Assembly: GCA_027596195.1 (NCBI GenBank)
Contig: JADGJG010000573.1
Span: 1 to 16,337 of the forward strand
Length of the DNA stretch: 16,337 nt
Reading direction: 5' to 3'
Source: Podochytrium sp. JEL0797
Taxonomy: Eukaryota > Chytridiomycota > Chytridiomycetes > Chytridiales > Chytriomycetaceae
Positions 7,684 through 15,755 of this stretch are shown piece after piece. Made by a program: the position numbers and the translations under genes. The notes below the pieces were generated by a model, which saw nothing but the letters and a program-made list of their open reading frames with translations, did no database searches and was not told where the DNA came from. Within the stretch, counting starts at the first letter, position 1. Each line of letters opens with the position of its first letter.

Positions 7684-8833
7684 ATGACATCGCCGGAAGG
7701 CAAGAGCCACCACCATCCACATCACGGACTGTTCTCGATCGACGTATCCGTGTGGAATCACGTCGTGAGTGCGCTTTCGCCTCATCCCCTGCACCACCAC
7801 CACTTCAAAGTCTGTCCTGCAAAAACGGACGAGCATGATCTCGCGATCGAAGACGCTTTCTACCCACCGCTGGCTCCCTCAACCTGCCACTCGCGACGAC
7901 CATCGGCTGCTCCTGCTTTATGCCATGTGGGGGCACCTGTCCCGACTCAAGCAGAGCTTTCAAATTTGTCTATGGCTTGTGAAAAACTCTGGGCGCTGGA
8001 TCACAACAGAATGATGCCAGGTATGCGTTCTGTTCTGACTGGCTTTGGTAACCGGATAATATCAAGGAACGCACTTTGAGTTGAATCTTCAAAAAAACAC
8101 ACACGTTTCCACCACACACGACGAATGCCCCGAGCCCCTCTTCAAAAATGTACATCATTCCGTATTCTCACATCTCCCATCGTATGTCAAATTCCACCGT
8201 CTGTTGAGCGTCTTCCATTGCTCGGATGGAGTCCCCGAGCATCTGACTCACCTCCAGATGCATCACGAGAAGGAATTCATTGAAGAGGTGTGTCAAATGG
8301 ATGTTATGAAGTACGTGCACAAGTATTTGGTCGCGAAAGGACTTGTTCCTTCGGATCTGAGGGAATTCCGGAACCAATTGTACACTCTGTGGTTCGAGCT
8401 TTTCAAACGCCTCGTCCAAAACGACACGTGCGCGTTTAAACACGGTTTCGCGGGTGAAATTCGCGGAGAAGAGGTGGTTGGATTCCACAACTGGATCACG
8501 TTCCTTGTCGAAGAGAAGGCTGGGCGCGCTGATTATCATGGATTCATCCTTCCGAAATCAAAGACGGGGAAGGGTGCTCACCCGACGGGTAAAGAGCACA
8601 TTTTGAGCTGTCAGTTGAAGTGGAGGGGGTGCTTGAAGCCCATTTCGAGTTTTTTGATGGGCGTTTCGCCTGAGTATGAGATTGCGCTTTATACGCTCGT
8701 GTTTTATGCGGGGAACGATGGTTTACCTGTGAGGATGTTGATTGATGGGGTTGAATGTGAGGTTGTCGTTCATCGGTTTCGGGATCGAAGAGGGGAAAAG
8801 ATTGGAACCGTTTATGTTTCGATTGTGAATTAA
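7684..8833 (+). CDS. ENDOU: XendoU/EndoU-type endoribonuclease
   Basis: EndoU enzymes are metal-stimulated ribonucleases that cut RNA at uridines, leaving 2',3'-cyclic phosphates. Exons 7684-8020 and 8067-8833, joined over a 46-nt intron (GTATGC donor), give 367 residues. The junction rebuilds the family motif KLWALDHNRMMPG-THFELNLQ. Catalytic residues are recognisable: His238 in KHGFAGEI, His253 in GFHNW and Lys303 in CLKPISS, followed by SPEYEIALYTLVFY, the conserved core near the C-terminus. The domain spans roughly residues 88-367. The first 87 residues are His- and Pro-rich, without a clear signal peptide; they match nothing I know. The ATG at 7684 is the first in frame. A GTGAGT at 7765 looks like a donor but splicing there would break the frame. 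PVPTQAEL at 85-92 resembles the tail block of the small gene family nearby. Residues past 40 in the N-terminal extension are less certain. Confidence 0.9.
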
Positions 8834-9677
8834 AGCGCGATATGCTATTCTAAGTACTTGGCACGTTTGCCTTGAGCTGACTATTGCAACTTGGTGTTTT
8901 GGAGCCTGATCGCCATGGGCGAAATATTATTTCATGGCCTTTGATCTACGGCCTTACGGCTTATATTGCGTGTTTGAGCTGCGCGCTGGTCGTCAGTATG
9001 ATGGCCGTGACCGCAGAGTTCTCTTCTATATGGCGTTATGGGACGGGGTGGGTTTGCCAGGTCAAGGGTGGAAGAATTCACCCTTGGTCAGGTGTGGTGT
9101 GTTTATTTCAATCATGAACAAGAATGAGAGGAAGGAGAGAGAAGAGGTGTTTCTCCATCCGCTAATGGGACAAAGATCCAACGTTGTGGCCCACTGCGCA
9201 GCTTCAAGTTCAAGGAGCGCAGAACCACAACGTCGAACCAACCGAGAATTTGGTGTTGAGTGAATTAAAGACGAATCAATCCCGGGAGTATTTAAGGACG
9301 TCGCTCGGATTCCCTCGTGTAAGATGGGGAAGATGGGGGAGAGTATGGGAGGCAAAAGGTGCAAAGGGGATGGCAAGGCTCTGGTGACCAGTGCCAGTCG
9401 CTCGCTGAAGGTGCACTGTCACACCACAGGATACCGTTCACTACACGAGGTAGGCGAAGGGTGATCCGCGTGGATGCGTTGATGCGTGCGCAGAGCAAGA
9501 GGGGGGGAAAGACAGGGGATGAAGAGCGGTCGGAGTTTTTGAAAGGAAAAAAAAGAAAATCGGGCAGCGGCAAGGGTGTGTGTGACTCGTCACCCACTGT
9601 CGGGCCATTTTCCAGACCCGGAACTTTTCTACAACCTCAGACGACAAGTTAAAAATATTTGGGAATTGTCACCGGAT
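8834..9677. other. Long spacer and probable promoter of the acyltransferase gene
   Basis: There are 844 bp without a supported gene. A hydrophobic frame at 8884-9117 (+) lacks an ATG and matches nothing I know. GTATTTAAGG at 9288-9297 is a possible core promoter element. The 3' half is purine-rich on the + strand (runs of GGGGGA and AAGAGAAG). An exon upstream of 9678 for the next gene cannot be excluded, since its frame stays open back to about 9576 without an ATG. Confidence 0.4.
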
Positions 9678-11945
9678 ATGCATTCGCCTCGCCAGTTCCT
9701 CGCCTCGGCGACTGCTGCGCTCCACACGCTGCCAAGCATACAGATACAGCTCCCTGAGATCTCGTTTGATCCTCGAGAGACGCATGAGGCCCAGGATCCA
9801 GCTGGAGTTTCCAAAATCATTTACGAGCGGCTCGATCAAGTGAAAGAACGCGAGAGACGATCCATTTTGCGCTTTCTGAGGAAGTACTGTTGCTGTTGCA
9901 TTCCAAGTGCTTATGTGAGTTTGAATTGTCTTGCAGACTCGGTGTGAAATCCTTAGAGAATTGCATTCAGGATTACGTCGCCCTTTCGCCTTCAGAGTCC
10001 GATAATGTCGACGAACCTCTGTTTTCGAAGCAAATTAAAAACATTGTGGATCCAACTGGCCTATCCATTATCGAACGCGTCTTTTACAAATCACCGCCAA
10101 ATAAGCCTCAAGTGATCATGTCGCTCGCCCTCCATTTCACCCTTCCAAATTCAGTCACCTCATTGAAGCCAGAGAGAATCGTGGACCTGATCAGAATCGC
10201 TGCTTCGAAACATTACCGATGCAGCTCCTTTGTGGATCCGGTGAGCATGAACGCGCACCCGCTCGCCCCAACGGCCGACAAACTGCCTTGCAATTATCGT
10301 TTCATTAAAAGCGACCCGAATAATCCGAACGCCTGGCAGAACGTGTATGCCGAGGAGATCAACACCAACTTTGATTTGAAGGATTGGTTGAGGCCGCTTT
10401 GGCGCGCTTCTATTATTATTCCCGAGAGTTGGCTACCGAGTCCAACCAGTCGCGTTCATGATGAGGTAGAATAGAATGCAATTTGGAATAACGAATGCTG
10501 ACCAGTCGAGTTGCAAAACAGGAGTCGCCTTTGCCTTCTGTTCTTGAATTCGGGTCCAGTAAAGTTCGCGCGAGTGAAACGGGATCGTTTGGCGAAACTT
10601 TACCCCCAGCATCAAGCGACAACTCCTCATTTAAGATTATTTTCAGTTTCCATCATTGTTTGGGAGATGGATTGTCCATGTACGCGTTTTGTCGCACATT
10701 TGCGGAATGCGCTGAGGCGTCGTTCTTGAAAACAGACGATCTCCACCTCGAACGAATTGTTGTCGCTCAAGAGCCTCCTCCATTGCTGGACAATGTGTTC
10801 AATCCGAGCATCTTTCAAGTTCTGCCGAGTAATTCTTCTGTTCGTGTACTTTGTCCGCCAAAATTCCTAAACTTGTCCTTCCCACAGCCGCTATCGACAT
10901 GGCCTTTCGATCCTTCATTCGGCGCAACAAAGTCAAATTCGCACCCTTCAAAGAAGCCCTCCTTTCCCAAGCCCCACGCCGCCAATCTGTCCTAGCTTCC
11001 GTCCAAACCGCACCCAACAGCCCCAACGTCCCCGCGTCTCCCAACAACCCCCATCCTCTTCGAATCTCCATTCCTCGAACTCCTTCAAACAACGATATCC
11101 TTCTTCTCCCAGACTCACCCTCCAACCGACTCCTCAAATCGCAGACCAACGTCCGCTTTCTGTGGTTCCCTGAAGAATTCACAGTACGTCTCCGGAGCCA
11201 AGCACGCACCCATGGGACGAGCATCGCAGCCGTGTTGGTTGTTTGCGCACTCACAGCTACACGTGCGATTCTCCAATCGCGGGCGGAATATGCGGAATCG
11301 GGACCACCCACGCATCAAGGATGGGTCGTTACGAATTCGATTCGACACGTTCTCCCGCAGTCGAGGCTGATGCAGGGTGGCAGTCGTGAAGATGATCCCG
11401 CGCTCAAAATCTTTGGCGGGTTCGCAGGGAGTGTGACGAACAACAACCTCCATTTCACGGGGGAAAAGTTGGTGTGGAGTCGATGTCGGAGTGTGAAGAA
11501 GACGATTGCGACGTGTGGGAGGGTCAGTTTGGCGAGGATGAGGTTGTTGAATTATTGTTTTCGTCATCCAAAGCTGTGGAGAATGATTGAGCGGCGGACG
11601 GATTTGGAAAAGTTGAGTCGCGGGTTCAGTGTGGAGGTGGCGAATTTGGGGGCATGGAAGAACCCGTTCGCTGATACAAATGCGCCCGGAAATGTCGAGA
11701 AACTGAGCTTGACACATTTTGGTGGAGTTGTGAATTCGAGCTTCGAAGGTGTGAGGGGGTTGTTTACACTGGGGGTCATCACGTTGGGAGGAAATATGAG
11801 CGTCGCGGTCGCGCATGATTCTGGTTGTGTGAGCGAAGAAGAGGCTCAGGTGTTTGTGCGTGTATTCAGCGATGTTCTTCAGCAAATGAATCAGGCTGGC
11901 GCGAAAGCAACGGTTGATGATTTGGTGGTGAAAAAAGATAAATGA
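9678..11945 (+). CDS. HHxxxDG acyltransferase, wax-ester synthase / alcohol acyltransferase-like
   Basis: This predicted CoA-dependent acyltransferase would transfer an acyl group to an alcohol or similar acceptor. Exons 9678-9914, 9971-10465, 10522-10828 and 10888-11945 give 698 residues. The introns are 56, 56 and 59 nt, with donors GTGAGT, GTAGAA and GTAATT. The catalytic motif HHCLGDG lies at residues 288-294 (10651-10671). About 55 residues before it is RPLWRASIII, like the PLW motif that precedes the active site in wax-ester synthase/DGAT enzymes. The C-terminal half has SIAAVLVVCALTATRAIL, GWVVTNSIRHVLP, FGGVVNSSF and GNMSVAVAHDSGCVSEEEAQ, the usual second lobe of this superfamily. Length exceeds the usual 450-500 residues because of a long N-terminus and a Pro/Ser/Asn-rich insertion at about 380-430. 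Exon 1 ends with the odd run KYCCCCIPSAY. The substrate cannot be told; triacylglycerol, wax ester or volatile ester synthesis are all possible. Start chosen as the first in-frame ATG. Confidence 0.8.
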
Positions 11946-12453
11946 TATTTACTTTTTGGCAGAACTTACCTTAGTGTCCTTTCCAAGAATAATGCCAAGT
12001 GGATCCAAGATTTAGAAAATTACAGAATTTGACAAACACCGTTACCACTACTTCCCATCCGCTGCATCTCTTGATCCCTTCATCATTCCGTTACTCTCCG
12101 GCGCTTGTTCTTATGGGTAAAATGTTAGACTCAATGCAGGGGATGCCCGAATCGAGGAATGCCTTGCATGTCCGAAGGGGGGGGGGGTTGCTCACGAGCG
12201 CCCCCCTGAAAACACTCACAAACAATTTGCCGTCGGCCCACCGATTCCCGGGCATTTTGCATATCAATATTCAAAAACAAATGTGGATAATCGCATGCAA
12301 CACACACCAATCGTGACCCGAAGCGAACCGACCTCGTCTCTAAGCACAAAAAATTTTATTCTAGCATTTCTGTTATATCAACTTCTCACTCTTCTGACAA
12401 AACCTTCCATTCAATCGCCACTTTCAAAAAGTACCACACACAAGACGCACAGT
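11946..12453 (+). promoter_or_regulatory. Spacer and conserved leader of copy C
   Basis: No gene is seen. An 11-base G run sits at 12177-12187. From 12207 TGAAAACACTCACAAACAAT and GTCGGCCC match 4471-4506 before copy B. At about 12385-12415 TCACTCTTCTGACAAAACCTTCC matches the leaders of copies A and B (TACTCTTCTGCCAGACCTTCG in B). The shared leader identifies the following sequence as a third copy of the small gene family. The similarity is of landmark strings read by eye, not a computed alignment. Confidence 0.5.
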
Positions 12454-13075
12454 ATGAGCAACAGAATCGGTCTCCGCGCATTTTTCCAAGGTACAACATA
12501 TTAAGCGAATCGCGATTGTAAAATAATATATCAATCTCTTCAGCCGTTTCAACACCATAGGTCAACATCTTCAAAAAATGCGCAAATATCCTTTTGTGCT
12601 TTTGTTTCTGGCTGGTGGTCTCACGGTGAGAAATTTCCCTGGATATTGAGGTTACGCGAGCCACTCATTTCGCGTTTTCATGGCCAGAACCAGCATCGCG
12701 ATCTAATGAGGATACCGATACTGCACCTCTCTTCCCGCAAAACTTAAACGACCATGTAATTGCGGTCGTCGAGGATATCGCAGTTTCCCCACCTGTCGCC
12801 GAATTGCCCCCTCAAGTCCCGCAATTCTTCCTTTTGAATGTTCGATCACAGTTTCCAGCAGCCATGACGAGATTTCCTCCGCGCACCACCCACCCGCTAT
12901 CAAGCGCGACTCTGGAATTGAGCTGTCTTGCAGGAACAAGAGCAAAAAAAACAAGAAGTCTCAAAAACCAAAGATTTCAGTGAAACCCGTCCCAAGTCAA
13001 GCGGAGATCAACCTCCGTTGCCTTGAGAGACGTAGATTTTTTTACACGATTTTTTTTCTCATATCCGACAAATAA
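12454..13075 (+). pseudogene. Copy C of the small gene family, divergent and probably broken
   Basis: The ATG at 12454 follows the conserved leader and encodes MSNRIGLRAFFQ, comparable to NAIKKFFSQG in copy A, before a GTACAA donor at 12491. The last exon (about 12859-13075) encodes SHDEISSAHHPP, matching LHDEIITTTPP in copy A, then a lysine-rich run, then KPVPSQAEINLRCLERRR and a frayed hydrophobic tail FFYTIFFLISDK. Between them, 12688-12840 encodes an acidic/proline-rich stretch starting SRSNEDTDTAPLF, which joins the first exon in frame if 12491-12687 is removed. However, every usable GT in that stretch leaves phase 0, which does not fit the frame of the last exon. I therefore read a frameshift or lost splice site. 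A working gene with an exon I have mis-set remains possible. Homology to copy A in the C-terminal part is firm. Confidence 0.55.
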
Positions 13076-13529
13076 AAATCTCCAAAATGATGCAACCAAA
13101 AAAAAGAAAAAAGAACCAAATCATGTAAAGAAACTGGTTGCTTGGTCTGCTCCATCAAGGGACGGAACTCATCAATCGCCGCCGACACAATCCCTTCCGG
13201 AGTAAAATAGAATGCACTTTCGAGAGGGTGGTCACAAAATGATTGACATATTTCGGCCCGGACAAGGTTGAAAATGTGCCGTCCCGGTCGGGATGTGGAG
13301 AGGAACTTTCCCATATTGGAGGTAGGGATCGAAGAGATGAAAACATCGCAAAAACATCGCGCGCGGCGATAAAGCTGCAATCAAAACGAGCCACGGGGGG
13401 ATCGCCACGAAAAAACGCGCCAACGGTGAGTTCGAGAACTGAGAGTCCGCAATCCATCATTCGCCCAATATCTTCGGAAATTTTGATCGTGTGCAAAAAA
13501 TACGAGAACTCCTCAGCAGATGAAAGCAT
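13042..13529 (-). pseudogene. Possible decayed minus-strand coding stretch
   Basis: Three overlapping minus-strand frames each read like protein over part of this stretch. Examples are SVLELTVGAFFRGDPPVARF, then LVLIAALSPRAMFLRCFHLF, then EICQSFCDHPLESAFYFTP with GIVSAAIDEFRPLMEQ. A gene with two frame changes would explain the pattern, and I see no matching introns. The 3' end overlaps the tail of copy C in convergent orientation. No family is recognised. Chance openness in GC-balanced DNA is a real alternative, so confidence is low. Confidence 0.2.
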
Positions 13530-13940
13530 TCAGAGAGCCTGGTGTGTCAGAGCGAGCACGGCGCCAATAAAAAAGATGATACAGTGAAGTCTGCTTCCAA
13601 GAAACAACGCGCAATCCGCCTCCAAATGGCCTCCAAAGAGCAACGCGCATTGATTCTGTCGCATCAAAAAACGCGAGAGAGCACAATGCCATTCATATGG
13701 GAGTGGATGGGGAAGAAGGGTCAAAAAATAACTGAAGGGTGGTGACGAGAATAATTGATAGGGAGTAGGTACGCCGTGTTTGCGAGTCAGAACGCTCTGC
13801 TGGAAACACTGAACCCTCAGTATCGATCCAGTAAAGCCCGAGAGTGGATCAGAAAGGCCATTCGAGCCGATGGAACTAGGAGAGACTTCCATCAGCGGTG
13901 GCAACGGACAGACGCGTGTGAAAACTGCCGGAGCTGGTGG
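13530..13940. other. Region without a supported gene
   Basis: Both strands carry open frames here (a minus frame runs from 14156 down to 13530, and + frames cover 13542-13745 and 13755-13970). None has a recognisable motif. A short imperfect internal repeat, CAACGCGCA, occurs at about 13606 and 13642. I see nothing else I can defend. Confidence 0.3.
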
Positions 13941-14074
13941 GCGCACAAAAAAGATGGCGTTGGGGTGTAAATGAGTTAATGTCGCTTGGGTTATGAGACG
14001 CAATGGCATGAAACACGTCCTTCCCGTCGGTTCTAAAACGGTGAAACAAAATAAATGAACTACAAATATGGAAC
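13941..14074. repeat. Tandem direct repeat, unit 1 (134 bp)
   Basis: The unit begins GCGCACAAAA and ends ATATGGAAC. Shared strings with unit 2, in order, are GTTGGGGTG, GTTATGAGACGCAA, GATTCTAAAACGGTGAAACA (GGTTC in this unit) and GGAAC. The two units are separated by 9 bp (TTTTTGGGG). Roughly three quarters of positions agree by eye. It may be noncoding or part of a minus-strand frame. Confidence 0.85.
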
Positions 14075-14083
14075 TTTTTGGGG

Positions 14084-14216
14084 GCGCACAAAAATGCGGG
14101 TGTTGGGGTGCAAACGAGTCTATGCAGCTTGAGTTATGAGACGCAAAGGCAAACACCCTTCTTTTCCTTCGATTCTAAAACGGTGAAACAAAATGAATGA
14201 AACCCAAATACGGAAC
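14084..14216. repeat. Tandem direct repeat, unit 2 (133 bp)
   Basis: Second unit, beginning GCGCACAAAAA and ending ATACGGAAC. On the minus strand both units would encode SFILFHRFR followed by two variable residues and GK. Beyond that, a small length difference puts the units in different frames, so a protein repeat is not strongly supported. Confidence 0.85.
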
Positions 14217-15505
14217 AAATCATTCGTTCTCTCACCGTGACCAAGCCCTCTCGTGATCTCGCAACAGAACAAGTGAGCCATATTCCTTTCGATCAGAGAG
14301 CCGTTGAGGGTCGAGACGGACATACGTCGCTCAAGGTTCGCAGATTGCGCCAGCTTCGTCGCTGGCATTGTTCGAGTCCAACGAGTTTCGTCTCCGTGAG
14401 AATGGAGAGGGAGGGGTGTGGAAGCCGTATAAATGCCTCGCGGGATGGAGGAGGAGCGTTCCGAACTATCCGGCGGGGCGCAGAAATGACCGCTTTGCTG
14501 GTTTTCTTTGCTGATTTTTGAATTGTTCCAGCGGAGTGAGTGCACACTCTGGCAACGGGAGTCCCACCTGCTGGGTGTCGCATCGTCTGCGAGTGAAGAC
14601 TCGATAGGTCTCTCCCACACATGCTTCAGTCCCAAAAGACCTTCCCCTCGAATCCGTCATCACCTCCAATATCAAATCACTGTGCGTTTGTCATATCGGC
14701 TCGGAGGTGGGACACGCGAGAGCGACAAACTCGAACATACGGAGCATACAACCAGCACCCCCTTCGTAGTCAAGCAGCGCGTCTCAGACAAAAAAAGCAT
14801 CGCACCACGAGTCCAAGGCTCCCGTCGATCCAATTTCGGAATTTGTCTGTTGGTGTTTGTTTTGCTGGGTGCGGATGGTCCCAAGTGAATCGACTTAGTC
14901 TTTCAACAGACGCTGACGATCTGGTGCATTATCTCGTATCGATGTGATCTCACGAACGTGCGATGGATTCCAACTGAGCCACTGGAACAGGACCGGGCGC
15001 GATTCTGAGCGACCCGAATATTTCGCCATGGCTTTGCGCGACACTATAACCCATCATCGATTCACATTGAACCTTCAAGTTTGCATCCGATTGAGTCGTA
15101 TGGAGCCGTGTGGTTGCGAATCGTCGTCCTGTTTCCGGGTTGGATCCATCAACATTCACCCCACTTGGTCTTTGCCAACACTGCGCTGCACTCTCTCCAT
15201 CTCACCTACTGGTTACTGCTCGTTTTTTCATATATCGTTTACTGGCGAGTGCGTGACTGTTGGATCGATTCGCCATCATGCGCCGTGCATGGCTTTTTGT
15301 TCGTTTTTTTCCTAAACCCGATATCTCATTGCCGGATTTCATGCAGGCACCAACCATGTGGGTCGTTTGAATCACCTGTTCTGATGTTTCATCTTGGGCT
15401 CCGATAGCCAGAAGGTTGTGTCTGTCCGATGGGCTCCAATTCTGGACTCGTTTCCTCTTGCTCACTCTTGGCGTCGGATTGCTTTCGGAACCGAGCCGTC
15501 ATTTT
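14217..15505. other. Long region with ambiguous open frames and no defended gene
   Basis: A minus frame of 171 residues (14635-14120) and several shorter ones exist, and the + strand has comparable frames. A hydrophobic + frame at 15009-15407 (ALHSLHLTYWLLLVFSYIVY) has no ATG near its start. On the minus strand, an ATG at 15502 opens MTARFRKQSDAKSEQEETS for 37 residues, and further frames at 15465-15202 and 15159-14950 could be joined by introns I cannot fix. A divergent minus-strand gene starting at 15502, opposite the PAM2 gene, is conceivable. I cannot choose a strand from the sequence alone. Confidence 0.3.
14428..14434 (+). promoter_or_regulatory. TATAAAT, possible core promoter element
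   Basis: A consensus-like TATAAAT sits between GC-richer flanks (GAAGCCG before, GCCTCGCGGG after). This is the best TATA string in the window, yet no gene I can defend follows on the + strand. It may drive an unrecognised transcript or be chance. Confidence 0.25.
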
Positions 15506-15755
15506 CGTACATTATTTTCAGTTGATTCTACAATAAATGCGTCTTAGTTCTTGACCCCCTATCTCTCCCTTTTTTGTTGCGTCGGCTTTTTTTATTTTTC
15601 CTTGTTCCAAAACCGCGAAAACCGACGCGTTTCCTCTCTTCACCCACGAAATCAGTAAGTGATATTTGTTAAGGGGTGAGGAGTGGAGGAAGGAGAGCTT
15701 GTTTGTTAACTCGCGTCGCGCGGTATCCGACGTTTTCACGCCCCTTCAAAAAATA
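15506..15755 (+). promoter_or_regulatory. Pyrimidine-rich promoter/leader of the PAM2 gene
   Basis: This stretch has long T and C runs (for example 15564-15602) and no useful ATG; the only one, at 15538, stops after three codons. A consensus donor-like GTAAGT lies at 15655-15660. A GTATCC at 15722 with TGCAG at 15783 would delimit a 62-nt intron of the usual size, but that would remove the first ATG of the next gene. The pyrimidine tract resembles promoters of well-expressed fungal genes; this is inference. Confidence 0.35.

Noticed and set aside
7765..7810. GTGAGT...CAAAG as a 46-nt intron in the EndoU first exon
   Set aside because: The donor is excellent and the size is right, but removal shifts the frame out of the conserved KLWALDHNR block, and no ATG exists in the only upstream frame that would fit.
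8884..9117. Hydrophobic + frame after the EndoU gene
   Set aside because: It begins without an ATG, has no homology I recognise, and follows the EndoU stop closely. It is probably 3' spacer.
10466..10505. 40-nt version of acyltransferase intron 2
   Set aside because: The acceptor at 10505 gives the wrong frame. The acceptor at 10521 (56 nt) keeps the frame leading to HHCLGDG.
11115..11885. 256-residue minus-strand open frame inside the acyltransferase gene
   Set aside because: It lies opposite a + strand exon with superfamily motifs. Its composition is that of an antisense shadow and it has no recognisable domain.
14369..14382. TGTTCGAGTCCAAC resembling a tRNA B box
   Set aside because: The flanks cannot form a 5-bp T stem around a 7-nt loop, and no matching A box or acceptor stem is present upstream.
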